Shown here in pieces: positions 9,821 through 22,100 of a stretch of 64,000 nt of DNA (its first letter is position 1; each line of letters opens with the position of its first letter). Below the pieces are notes generated by a model that saw only the letters and a list, made by a program, of their open reading frames with translations, made no database searches and was not told the DNA's origin. Source of the stretch: Nyssa sinensis (taxonomy: Eukaryota > Streptophyta > Magnoliopsida > Cornales > Nyssaceae); the NCBI GenBank assembly GCA_008638375.1, contig CM018032.1, positions 33,420,751-33,484,750 on the forward strand, in the 5' to 3' direction. A program made the position numbers and the translations under genes.

Positions 9821-10816
9821 TTTTGTTTCAACAAAGTGATCCAAAGAAACCTACCCTAACGTACCATATTTTATAACAAGTGACGATCTACGTTTCCATT
9901 CCCGTTCCAATTCCTCGTACCATAACGATCCATGTTCTAGGTAACATTGAAAAATCTCTAGTGCTCAAAATTAATGACACATACACGAGACATGAATATG
10001 ACATGATACAGATACACGGACAAAACCTTTCTCCAAAAAAGTAGGATACGGATACATCATGGACACATTGAATTTATATTTATATATATGACCATTTAAT
10101 AAGAATATAACATTGTTTCAATTACAATTGGCATAAAAACACACAAATCACAAAAATATTATTAAGATATTAAAATAACAAAGCTACTAAATAAAAATTC
10201 AAGTTCTTTGTTTAATCATCAACATCAATGATTCAAGTTCAAAATAAATTTAACAACTATTACATAGAACACACACACACATATATAACCAAAAAAAGAA
10301 CCAAGAGGAGAAAAAAAGGAAAAAATCAACAAAAAAAAAAAAGAAGAAAAAAGCAAAAAACGTGTCTAAATGTGTCCATAACGTATATGAAATTTAGAAA
10401 AAATAAAAATAAAAATTGGACACTCTTTTTTCATGTGTCCGACATGTGTCTCGGACGTGTCCGAGAGTGTTGGTGATAAGAGTGCCCGTGCTTCATAGAT
10501 GGTACATCACAAGTTTATTTTATAGATATGTCAAGGATCTTTTAACATAGAAGCAAAGTCCTTATCAACGTCCTACTATCACAGACGTTGATTACAACCT
10601 GAAATCCTTATGATAACAACTCACGTAATAATCCAGCATAGGATAATCTATTTTAATCCAATTACCTAGAATTTTGACACAAATAAAATAATATATTTCA
10701 TATAAATAATATAGTCAGAAACCTTAGCTTTCTACTTTTGTTTTTTGCATTTCTTATTTTCAAAGAAAACTTTGTGTTGCTGTGTTAGATCCCATGTCTA
10801 AAACAATGTGCATGTA
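9821..10816. other. Spacer between gypsy and copia elements
   Basis: No gene seen. Roughly 9970-10500 has GACAC-rich motifs at its left end and their reverse complement at its right end (around 10430-10490), suggesting a non-autonomous DNA transposon with inverted subterminal repeats; I could not fix its ends. The remainder is AT-rich. This is probably part of the last UVR8 intron. Confidence 0.4.
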
Positions 10817-11052
10817 TGAAGACAATATGAATCAATTTCTCTTTTGTATTCAATATATTGTGTTACATACAATGACTCTATATATAATATACAATGAGAA
10901 TTGGAAAATAGAAACAACAGAGAAAAGGAAACAAAGAAAAAAAGGAAATAAAAAATATGTCACCTAATCAACCTAAATATCCTACCATAATCCTCTCTAA
11001 ATCATAATCACATTCAAAAATAAATCCCACTCAATTATCCTGGATTTCCACA
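10817..11052 (-). repeat. 3' LTR of copia-1
   Basis: 236 bp, TGAAGAC...TTTCCACA, same length as its partner. Preceded by ATGTA and followed on the internal side by the polypurine tract. Confidence 0.95.
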
Positions 11053-11062
11053 CTCCCCCTCA
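11053..11062 (-). other. Polypurine tract of copia-1
   Basis: Plus-strand CTCCCCCTCA (minus-strand TGAGGGGGAG) directly inside the 3' LTR; primes plus-strand DNA synthesis. Confidence 0.8.
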
Positions 11063-11422
11063 AGTTGGGTCATAGATGTTGATCATATCCAACTTGCAGA
11101 TAAAATCTTCAAAGCTGGACCTCTGTAGACCCTTAGTGAATATATCTGCTAATTGTTCCCTTGTAGGGATGTAAGTCATGCAAACTGTCCCTTTCTCAAT
11201 TTTCTCCTTTATAAAATGCCTATCAACTTCTATGTGTTTCGTTCTGTCGTGCTGGACCGGATTATGGGAAATGCTAATAGCGGCTTTGTTGTCACAGTAG
11301 AGTTTGATGGGAAGCTCTATTGTGATGTGTAGTTCCTCTAAGAGCTTCTGTAACCACAACCCTTCACACATCCCTTGTGCAACATCTTTGAATTCAGCTT
11401 CAGCACTCCTTAGCAACCACAT
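11060..11422 (-). pseudogene. RNase H domain, Ty1/copia
   Basis: Begins in frame with SAEAEF, followed by YCDNKAAISI, HIEVDRHFIKEK and ADIFTKGL, the standard copia RNase H ending. It sits one frame off the RT because of an extra A near 11413; otherwise the transition would be continuous. Confidence 0.9.
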
Positions 11423-12734
11423 TCTGCTTCTTACTCCTCCATGTTACTAGATTTCCCCAAACATAGGTACAGTAGCCTGTGGTAGACCTTCTGTCTTCTA
11501 CTGATCCTGCCCAATCTGCATCTATATAAATTTCCACCTTTTTACTGTCTCCTTTCTTAAAGAATAAACCTTGCCCTGGAGAGCCTTTCAGATATCTGAA
11601 AATCTTATATACTGCTTCTAGGTGACCTTCCTTTGGTGAATGCATATGCTGACTGATCACACTCACAGCAAAAGTAATGTCAGGTCTGGTGTGAGATAGG
11701 TATATCAATCTACCTGCTAGTCTCTGATATCTTTCTCTATCTACTGGTTTTCCAGCGTCTTCCATTCTCTTTCCTGCCTCGATCGGAGTATCGCTTGGCT
11801 TGCAACCAAGCATCCCAGTCTCAGTCAAAAGGTCGAGTACATACTTTCTCTGAGATACACTAATTCCTTTCTTTGACCTGGCCACTTCCATACCCAGAAA
11901 GTATCGCATTTGACCTAGGTCTTTAACCTCAAATTCTGTGGCTAAGACCTGCTTCAATCTTTCTATCTCTCCTGTGTTATCTCCAGTAAGAATGATGTCA
12001 TCAACATATACAATCAGAATGGTCCTGCTTCCATCGTTGGATTGTTTGATGAACATCGTATGATCTGACTGTCCTTGTTGATATCCTTGATTCTTCATCA
12101 CTTTTGCAAATCTATCAAACCATGCCCTTGGTGATTGTTTAAGTCCATATAGGGATTTCTTCAGTTTACATACTCTGGTTTCATCTCCTTCCTTGTAAAC
12201 TCCTGGAGGTAGCGTCATGAACACTTCTTCTTCCAGTTCACCATTCAGAAAAGCATTCTTGATGTCGAATTGGTGGAGTGGCCAATCCAGATTTGCTGCC
12301 AAGGACAAGAGTACCCGTATAGTGTTCAGCTTTGCCACGGGTGCAAATGTCTCGGTGTAGTCAATACCATATGTCTGAGTGAACCCCTTTGCAACTAGGC
12401 GAGCTTTGTATCGTTCCACTGTACCATCTGCCTTGTACTTCACTGTGAATACCCACTTACAGCCTACTGGCTTCTTCCCTTTTGGTAAAGACATTACTTC
12501 CCAAGTTTCATTTTTTTCCAATGCTCTGATTTCTTCCATTACTGCTTTTCTCCATTCTGGAATGCCCAAAGCCTCTTGGATATTCTTAGGAATCTGGATC
12601 CTGTCAAGGTTAGACGTAAAAGCACGACATTTGGCTGAAAGAGCTTTGTAGGAGACAAATTTTGAAATAGGATGGGAAGTACATGAACGAGGTTGTTTTC
12701 GAAGAGCAATAGGTAGATCATCAAGATTTGTTAC
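11400..12734 (-). pseudogene. Reverse transcriptase, Ty1/copia (copia-1)
   Basis: Open from the TAG at 12735 to 11400. Counted from 12569 the RT has W24 in ETWEV, KARLVAKG near 55-62, D102 in QFDIKNAFLNG and the YVDD box (D190, D191), then LYGLKQSPRAW. The frame is the same as the upstream integrase frame, so only one stop codon divides the polyprotein. Confidence 0.93.
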
Positions 12735-15065
12735 CTAGTCAAGATTGGATTTTGGCTGATAAGGAGTCGGAGCTATCACCGGTTCTGACTCTTTTGGTGC
12801 TTCGGATGTGAAGATCTCATCAGTCTTTGATTTTGGTCTCCTTGAATAAACAAGTGTCTCCCTGCCTTTTTGTTTTTCCACATCTCCCCCTGAGTTCAAG
12901 ATTCCTTCTGTGTTGGACAAGGAAGGAGGAGGTGTACTGTGAGGGATGGACTCAAAGATAGCCATATCAAAGTCTATATTAGAATGTTGAGCTTCTCTCA
13001 AGGACTCCCCCTGAAGCGAGTAGTAGGGAGTATGCTCAAAAAATGTGACATCCCGACTAACATATAACTTCTGCGAGAGAGGATCATAGCATTTGTAACC
13101 CTTTTGAGTAGGGGAATAGCCAAGAAAGACACATTTGAGAGCTCTAGGATCCAATTTGTTACGTTGGGAAGCGTGAATGTGGACAAACACTGTGGACCCA
13201 AAGACACGGAGAGGAAGAGAGGAACTGACGCGAGAATTAGGAAAGATCTCCTGGAATTTTTGGAGAGGAGTTGCAAATGAGAGAACTCGACTAGGCATTC
13301 GATTGATGAGAAATGCAGCGGTCAGAACGGCATCACCCCAAAAAAAAATTTTCATGTGAGAGGTGAACATTAAGGCACGAGCTATCTCAAGAATATGTCG
13401 GTTTTTTCTTTCAGCAACCCCATTTTGTTGGGGGGTTTGAACACAGGAACTTTGATGAATAATACCTTTGTCTTGAAAGTAAGGGCTTAAGGAAGAATTG
13501 AAATATTCTGTGCCATTATCAGTGCGAAGAATCTGGATTTTGGTGTGAAATTGGGTGTAACTCATGTTGTAGAAATTTATGAATACCGAGTGAACCTCAG
13601 ATTTGTCATTTAGTAGAAATACCCAACAGAGACGAGAATGATCATCGATAAATGTTATAAACCATTTTTTGTGGGTCCGATTAGATATTCGTGAAGGTCC
13701 CCAAAGATCACTGTGTATTAGGGTAAAAGGCAGTGATGGTTTATAAGAAGATGTGGGAAAACAAGTACGATGATGTTTTGTGAGTTCACAAACTTCACAT
13801 TGTAAATCCAAAGGAGTTTTATTCAAACAAAGTGATGGAAACAATTGTTTTAAATATTGAAAACTAGGGTGACCCATTCGTTTATGCCATAACAAAAGAT
13901 CACTATCCCTAGGACTAAATGCAGAATTACAAAGAGGAGGACGCCACTGTTTATTCATGGGAACATCATCAAAGTAGTAGAGTCCCTCGCATTCCTTAGC
14001 ACTGCCAATCGTCTTCCCCGATGATAGATCCTGAAAAACACAATGAGAAGACAAAAAAATAGCTGAGCAATGAGATTGTTTGGTTAGCTGACTAATAAAT
14101 AACAAATTGCAAGAAAGATTAGAAACATGAAGAATAGACTCCAAAGTAATAAATTCAGAGATACGGATACTCCCCTTGCCAGCTACTGGGGATAAAGTAC
14201 CATCTGCAATTTTTATTTTCAAATTACCAGCACAAGGTGAATATGTAGTGAATAAATGATGAGCATCAGTCATATGGTCAGATGCACCTGAGTCAATAAT
14301 CCAGGGAGTATGATTTAAAGTGGAACTAAGGGCTGACAAAAAAGTACCTTCGTGGGCTAAGGAACCCGATGGCAGTTGATTAGAGGACTGACCCGAGGTT
14401 TGAAAGGTCGAAAACAGAGCATAAAGTTTCTCAAGTTGCTCGGGGTTAAAACCCCCACTAAAGGGTTGTTCAGTAGAGGCCTGGTATCCATGAGATTTAT
14501 TGGACTGTCTGGGCTTCCAATCTGCAGGTTTGCCATGTAAGGTCCAACAGGTATCTTTGGTATGGCCCGATTTTCTACAATGCTCACAAAAGGGACGTTT
14601 ATTTTGTTTTGGGCCAGATCCATGATTTGGGCCGGATCCATTATAAGACCCATGAAGCCCACGGCTTATAAGAGCTTCCAATCCGCCAGGTATATGGGTC
14701 TGTCTCGACCCGTTGGACGACCCACGCGATACACCATCTTCTCCCTCAGAGACGAGATTCGATCGTGAACCAGATCTGCCCGTCGTCACCATCCCTCGAC
14801 TCGCAAGGGCAAAGCCCTTAATTCCTGTCTCTGCTTTCTCCTTCAACATCACCTTCCGTCTCTGTTCTTCCCGTCGTACCTCAGCGAAGACTTCACGGAT
14901 GGAGGGAAGTGGTCGTCGACCCAGGACTCTGCTGCAAACATCGTCGAGGTCGCGATTCAGCCCTGCCAGAAATTCGAACACCCTCTCGGCTTCCATTCGT
15001 TTCTGGAATCGAACACTGTCACCCGTGCACGGAGGCCATATTGTGCTAGGGTTTTTCGTATCCCT
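12735..15065 (-). pseudogene. Gag C-terminal part, protease and integrase, Ty1/copia (copia-1)
   Basis: The open frame even runs through the primer-binding site into the LTR (to 15086), showing that the usual gag N-terminal domain of about 200 residues and its start are missing. Counted from 15086: zinc knuckle C167, C170, H175, C180; protease WIIDSGASDHM (D265); integrase zinc domain H401, H406, C430, C433; DDE core D460, D523, E559. It ends at a TAG (12735) before RT. Without the gag N terminus the element could move only with helper Gag. Confidence 0.93.
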
Positions 15066-15077
15066 GCTCTGATACCA
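15066..15077 (-). other. Primer-binding site of copia-1 (initiator tRNA-Met)
   Basis: Minus-strand TGGTATCAGAGC, the complement of the initiator tRNA-Met 3' end, directly abutting the 5' LTR. Confidence 0.93.
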
Positions 15078-15313
15078 TGAAGACAATATGAATCAATTTC
15101 TCTTTTGTATTCAATATATTGTGTTACATACAATGACTCTATATATAATATACAATGAGAATTGGAAAATAGAAACAACAGAGAAAAGGAAACAAAGAAA
15201 AAAAGGAAATAAAAAATATGTCACCTAATCAACCTAAATCTCCTACCATAATCCTCTCTAAATCATAATCACATTCAAAAATAAATCCCACTCAATTATC
15301 CGAGATTTCCACA
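15078..15313 (-). repeat. 5' LTR of copia-1
   Basis: 236 bp, followed by ATGTA. Three differences from the 3' LTR: one in a CCTAAATCTCC segment and two next to the terminal GATTTCCACA. Confidence 0.95.
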
Positions 15314-15993
15314 ATGTATAACCTTGGCTAGGCCCCTAGCCACCTAGCTGCCCAGCTTTTTGACTATCTACCATCTTATTATGTAACATATTCTAGACAG
15401 ATTTATGCTCTGAACCAAGTTATCACTATAAGGATTGGAATGGTAGCACTTTAATATAAAATTTCTAATAATCCAATGGCATCAAAGGAAACCTTTTTCA
15501 AAGTACTCATTCTTGGGGTCCTCGCTCACCTCTATTTCAAGATTTTATGCTTCTTCCCTGCTGATTTCTTAGAAGGAACCAATCTCCCCAAACATAATTG
15601 ATTAGTGTTTGCTAACTTGGTTCTAGTGATAATTTTGTGTTCCCCTTGTCACAAGTGTTGGTCTGATCATTCTTATTCTCTTCTTTTTCTTTTTCTCTTT
15701 TTTTTTTTTTTTTTCTTTTTTGGATTCTTTTAGAGAAAATCATGCCTGGTCTTCTACCTCTTCTTTCTCCATTGTAAACCTCATTGTCATTAACAAATTT
15801 TGTTTAATTTTAATGAAATTGCCACTGGTGCCATTATATTTGCACATATCATGCAAACCAAAGGTAAATAGAAAACCTAAAATATCTTATTTCCTCAGGC
15901 TCATGTTATAGTCATTTCATGTGTGTCCCAATACAGTGTCAATTACATAAAAAAACAATTTCAAAATATTGGTCCACTTGATAATATTATTAC
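15314..15993 (-). other. UVR8 intron 9, part next to exon 9
   Basis: AT-rich sequence with a pyrimidine run near 15680-15720 and no coding similarity that I recognise. I looked here and in 9821-10816 for the missing C-terminal UVR8 exon and did not find it. Confidence 0.5.
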
Positions 15994-16112
15994 CGGTCAA
16001 TAGATTCCCCATGCCCAAGCTGTCCATTTGTGCCTCTTCCCCAAGAAAATACATTATTCCTTTCAGTAACAGCAAGTGTGTGCCTCCATCCACATGAGAT
16101 CTGAACCACTTT
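15994..16112 (-). CDS. UVR8: UVR8 exon 9
   Basis: 119 nt, acceptor TTGGCAG|AA and donor CG|GTAATA. Encodes VVQISCGWRHTLAVTERNN (W339) and SWGRGTNGQLGHGESID. Confidence 0.95.
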
Positions 16113-19100
16113 CTGCCAATTTTGTAAGAAAAAGTTGCAAGTAAAACAGAAAAATCAGACAAGGAAAAGATAATAACAAATAGATGAGAACAATACCTTC
16201 TCTATTAAGAAGGTAAAAGCAGTAATTTCCTATGGAACTATGCTAATGAAATGGCGAGACTATGGGAAAAAGAATGTGCCTGATCAAGGGGAAATTTAAC
16301 TTGTACAGGAGAGCAATGATCAACATTGTCACCAACACCAACCTGTCCAAACTGTACATAAAAGAGAGAGGCTTAAAACAACTGACAGGCAAAAGTTCAT
16401 AAAAAAATAAAATTTCCAAGGTAGATAAAGGGGAAATGAATTAAATTAAGTGGACAAGGTTAGAAATAAAAGTTTGACAGAGAAGATGAGTTTCCAGGAC
16501 CCCGCATAGGAGAGTGGATATCTGATATCATGTCCTATAAAAGGACATGAATCATCCCAGCGTAACATCGAAACCCTCTACCAGTGGAATCCTCTCCTTT
16601 TCCACAATAGATAATGAAGCTAATGATGACAAAAGTCGCAACCAACCGGAATAGAGTCCTCCTTCAAACCCCAAAAAGAGAAGGCTTCATAAAATCTATA
16701 AATCTTTTCATTAATTGTAGGTATTTAGTACTTTGGATTTTCGGTTTCACATTAAATGTTTTTATGATTCTAAAAAAATGATAATTAGAATTACATGTGA
16801 GTTACTTTATTCCTTTATTTCCATTCATTATCATCATTACTTCTTTAGCTTATGACATATTTTACATATAGTCATTGTACTTGCAATACATAAAAAGGAA
16901 AACCAATCAGAAGTGGCCATTCTCAGATGTTATGATCATATCCCCGCAACTGTTTGTGACTGATTTAATGATGACCTACAAGCAAAATGTTTAGGAGCTC
17001 GAGAGTGTTAGCTTATAGAAAGTGAATTTCATGCACTACTCTAACACAATCTTTTATGGTTAATTAAATCATAAAAACTTAGAAAATACTCTACTAGTGG
17101 CAAAAATGTATTTTAAAACTCATACATAAGAATGAAGGAAATCTTTAAAGTTGCACAAATTATGATGGTTTTAAACTTATGAGCCATACTATAAAATGTT
17201 AGGAGGGATTCAAAAATTACCAAATTTAGAAAAAATAGTATCACAAAATCAATTTGGATATGTGATTACTTATTTAAAAAGAGAAAAATAAAATGGAAAT
17301 GTGATTGGGAATAATGGAAGCTATCTACATGGTAGGAAACTAATGGTAAAATATCGATAGAAGGAAACGTCTCCATATGGTATTTATTGACTTAAGAAAA
17401 TTTAGGACAGGATACGGGGATCAGTGGGGATCTGTTGCAAAGTTGGAATGGAGGCTTTCAACACTGGAGAGTTAGGAAGATGTGGGATGCGGCCCCATTT
17501 TGCCTTATATGGTGTCTTTGGAGGGGAAGGAATGGACACACTTTTGATGGGGAGGAAATTCCCTTTGTTTGGTTGAAACATATTCTTTTAAGTACTATGC
17601 TTTTTGACTTGTAGTCTCAAACATCATATGCGTAGATTCTCTTTTAGTGTTTATGGGAAACATGAGTTTTTAATTATTGATCTTTTTGAAAAAGTGTACA
17701 TAGGCTGTGCTCCGGTTTTGGCACGATTAGTAATATATTGTTACTCATAAGGGGAAAAAAACTGAGGGTCTAAGATAAGGATTGTTTTGGAAAACACTAA
17801 ATAAAATGTGACTTTTTTTCTTTTTTTTGGTAATAAAATGTGACTAACAAAATTAGAAATACAAGAGAAAATTGAAAATTTATTTCCAAGAGGTAGAGTG
17901 AAAATTTTTGCGGTCCAGGCTCAATTGTTCAAGGGAGCAAGAGATGAGAGAGGAAATTGCTCATATACAATATTTATTAAGAGTAATAACCCCATTATTC
18001 AATATTAAGACTAAAGGTGAAATTAATTTTTTAGATACTCTGTCAAAATAAGAGAAAATAACTCATTTACAAGCAAACTACTAGTGATGAAATGATGAAA
18101 AAAAGTGTTCAGGTTAAAAAATGAGAAAATGAAAAACATTAACCTTATTCCATCCCCAGCCATAAAGTTTTCCATCAGATGTTAGTGCCATGGTGTGTCT
18201 CCAACCGCCTGATATCTGGAAAAATTAAAGCCAAGAAAGGTTATAAAAAAAACACTAGATGCCTAACAACAATCAACATAAATTATATGACAACCAACTT
18301 AAATTATATGCAAAAAGTATATGTTGACACAATGGTAATAGAGAAATGGGGACTAGATATCATTATATAGATTTGGTTCTAGAATCGGCAAAAAAGACCT
18401 TGAATTCAAAAGGAAAAACAAAATTATGGTATATTATTGATGATAGAATGGTCTCTAATTGAGACTTAGAGCCCTATCTATAACGAACTAATCATATTCC
18501 ATGTAGAACACGAAAACAATAAAGAAAAAAGGAAAAATTGCCAAAATGATAAATTTTGAGTTAAGCTCAAATTTGAATATATAAAGTATTAGAACTACTC
18601 TAAAACAAACAAACAAAAACATAATTTCTTGACAAAGTTACAATTAAAACAAAAAATTCCTAAGATGGCACAACACGCTTTTTGAGGCTTAAATGATGAA
18701 ATTTGGCACAAGAATGGCATACCTCATGGACAAAGGCGATACTTTTAATTCCCATGAAATTGTGGATTGGGCACGGGTGTTTTATATTGAATTCAACTGT
18801 GTTGGAACATTTTTACACGTTTCTCGATGTACCATTGAAATATCAATTGCATTTTATGGCAATCCAATTTGTCCAAAAATGACTGAGTAACTCATTCTAC
18901 ATTAGAAGTCTAACATCCCTTATTTTTCTTATATTTAATAGTCTTCTTAAATTAGAAATAATGCATAATAATGTTGAATAATCGATTAATAATGATAATT
19001 AGTGAGTTAGAGATATTTTGAAAACCTTTGGAGGTCGTTTGGGTGCATTAAATGACCTAATGGAAAAAATCTCTTTTTCACTAGAAACACAGGTTTATGC

Positions 19101-22100
19101 AAGTGTAGTTCCCAGAAAATATTGCAATATGAATTTGAGAGATTTTAGGTTTACATTTTAGTATAAGAATTAAGGAGCTTACATATTAGAATGACCAAAA
19201 CGACCAAGGGAAGGAAAGAGGGGTCAAATGCTTAATGAAGGGTAATAAGGTAATTTGACATAAAAGCACACAAATCATATTTTTATTATAAAGCCCTTCC
19301 CCCACCCAATTGAGAGACACAATTCTCTCATTTCTCTCACTCTCTCATGCCACCCTTTCTAGAGTTCCATAACCTCCATTTTCCCTTCTTTTGACATGGT
19401 TTCAAAGCATTTAAAGGCTACCTAAAGTAAGATTATTCATCCTTGGGATCTCTACAAGCATTGCCTACTTAGGGTCTTGAAGAAACAAACAAGAATCATC
19501 AAAGCTAAAGCTTTCCTCTAAATCAACAAAAAGGTAGGGTTTTCTAACCTAAGGATGTGAGTGGGGTGTCTAGGGTTCCATTTCATGATTTATAGGCTTT
19601 GTTTGTGATTACATTGATGTCTAGACTGATATTCACACTTTAAATGTTGTTAGTAGCCTTGAATCTTGTCCTAAATTATGATTGATGCTATTTCCAACTT
19701 CTTTAGATCTTATTTTGTGTTTGAGGTTGCTTAGAATTTCATAGAAAGGTCACATGATGCATATTCTTACATATGATGTTTATATTGCCATAAAAGTACT
19801 CTTGTGCATATTGAATGTTTGATAAAATGCCAACTTGAGTTAAAATTGATATTCTTGCTTGTTTGCTTAGTTGTTGACTCATGTTATACTTGTGTGGTAT
19901 AAGTGCTATATTTTTTCTCATGTTATATGAGGTTGGGTGACATTTTGGAGGTCTGGAGGATGAAGTATAGATAGATGGCTTGTGATAACTTGTGTTGGGT
20001 ATTGTTTCTTCCATCGACTTTGGGCCGTAAGCTCGTACCGGTGGTTTCCATGATCTATTAGGCTAGTAACCCATAAACTTGGCATCCATGTGTTTTGTGT
20101 TGTATATACCCTTTAGTTGTGGTTGTGGCTTGATCCCTTGGGTTGATTGGTAATGGTGTGGATTGGTGTGGAGATGGGATGGTGTTTGAGTAAGTATGTC
20201 TTTTTACCTTGGAATTTCTCATGTGCTTGTGCTATTGTTGGTTAACCCATGCTCTCAAATCATATTCATGTTGTATATGACATATGGCATGTCACCACAA
20301 GGGCACAAGCATCCACGTCCACCATCCATATTTTCTCCTTTTGTTAGATTCTCCTATGGGGGCGTTGTTTAACTCCTTACTAGATGTTGGGAACATAAAG
20401 GAGCCTATGATTTGAGGAGTTGTTTTGGACTCATTTTTTGGAAGATCATTGGTTTGAAGGTCCTTTTTGCTTTTGTGTTGATAACTACGAGGTCATCCTT
20501 TAGCATTTTGGAGGACTACCAGTTCTTCACATGACATGTATTTTATTTTTGGATCCTTAACCATGTGTAATTGTTTATAGAAATATTTGTAATTGATAGA
20601 GATTCGACTTGGGAACTTATGCCTCTTCCTCTTGGGAAGCAAACAGTTGACTGTCGATGGGTAACATTATTAGGTACCTTCCTAATGGTTTTGTTGACTG
20701 GTTGCAGGCTCGTTTGGTTGCTAAAAGGTGTACTCAGACATATGGTGTTGATTATTTCAAGACTTTTATTCTTGTGGCACATCTCAATTTTGTTTCAGAT
20801 TTTACTTTCTATTGTTGTTAGTTGCTCTTGGCCTCTATAACAACTTGATGATATTAACAATGCATTTCTCAATGGGGATCTTTTGGAGGAAGTCTATATG
20901 AATCAACCCCTTGGCTATATTGTTACTGGTAATGAGCATCTATCTTGTTTGTCAATTGCGAAAGGTTTTGTATATGGTCTAAAGCAGTCTCCTCCTGCCT
21001 GGTTTCATAAAAAGGTAGGATCTTATGATCCTACGACTCAATTCTGATCTAGATATTGGGTAGGGTTGGTCCCGAACCCATACTTAGTGTAGCATCCACA
21101 AAGTGAGAGTGAAGAGTTAAGATAAGAGTAAAACTCTTATCACAGATAAGTTAGACGTTGAGTTTAGTATTCAACCATCACTTATTAATATATGTCCCTA
21201 TATACCAGATGCATGTGACTGAAAAATAACTTACCCATAAACTCTCGTGGCTCCTGATCAAATTCTCTTTGAGATTCTTTCTAAGGTTTTCATCAACAGA
21301 CCTATAGACTGGGATTCTGGAAATGCATAGGCGACTTAATCTTATAGCCACTCTATTGACGAGAAAGCTCTCTGCATTGATGTTTGTGATTATGAAGCTC
21401 GTAACACAAGCATGGTGGATCTTGGACAATTCCGCACATTCGGACAAAGGATTATGAACCATATCCGACACAGGTATTTCGTATAAATATCCTACACGAT
21501 CCTGCTTTAGAACAATTTTTAACACGATTCAGATCGTTTGAGTTTTGGGATCATAGGATTGTACGATCCCGAATCGCGATTTTAACAACTATGGTTGACT
21601 ATATATCAGTTTTAACTTTTTTGATCTTCAATAGTATCTAATTGGTCAGCCACAATGGGAAAGAACAAAGGAATTGAGATTTCTTAATTCCCCATTTCAA
21701 CCCCGACACATTTTCAATTCCATTTATTCTTATTCCTTCTCTCATTTTTCATGACAAGCAACCAGAATGTAATGGAACAGACAGAAAATTATTCTTATTC
21801 CTTCTCTCATTTTTCATGACAAGCAACTAGAATGTAATGGAACAGACAGAAAGTTAAGAAATCGTAATCAGTGCAGTGGAAGGACTATGAGATCACCTGA
21901 GATATAGAACTTTCACGTAAAGCTTCCAGCTTATGAGGGATGAGGTGGTCTTCAAAATCTCCATGTCCCAGTTGACCGTATTTGCTCCACCCATAAGTGT
22001 ATAAACCACCGGAAGAGGAAACAGATATTGTATGCCGCCATCCACATGCTAGCATAACCATCTTTTCTCCCTGCAACTTTAAACTATTACAACTTGATTT

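Larger units (their letters stand above)
10817..15313 (-). mobile_element. Complete Ty1/copia LTR retrotransposon, copia-1
   Basis: 4497 bp with two 236-bp LTRs (10817-11052 and 15078-15313) that differ at three positions by eye, flanked by the 5-bp target duplication ATGTA (10812-10816 and 15314-15318). A polypurine tract adjoins the left LTR and an initiator-tRNA primer site adjoins the right LTR. Domain order is gag remnant, protease, integrase, RT, RNase H, the copia order. Defects are loss of the N-terminal part of gag, one TAG at 12735-12737 and one base insertion near 11413. Confidence 0.97.
18216..21896 (-). other. UVR8 intron 6
   Basis: Non-coding. About 18900-20540 resembles LTR-type non-coding DNA in plus orientation (AT-rich leader, TTATAAAGCCC near 19285, then CT-rich transcript-like sequence). 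Then come a copia RT fragment, an imperfect inverted-repeat sequence (about 21014-21600, GGATC...GATCC motifs at both ends) and a 65-bp duplication. Confidence 0.5.

Noticed and set aside
9821..10500. A complete MITE with GACAC-rich ends
   Set aside because: Inverted subterminal motifs are visible but I could not find matching terminal repeats or a target duplication, so it is only mentioned under the spacer.
15917..16162. 81-residue minus-strand ORF over UVR8 exon 9
   Set aside because: It is in another frame; the exon frame gives the RCC1/UVR8 motifs and proper splice sites.
18693..18890. 65-residue plus-strand ORF
   Set aside because: Short, AT-rich, in intron 6, with no homology that I recognise.
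21178..21525. 115-residue minus-strand ORF in UVR8 intron 6
   Set aside because: No recognisable domain, in repetitive LTR/MITE-like sequence, no splice context.
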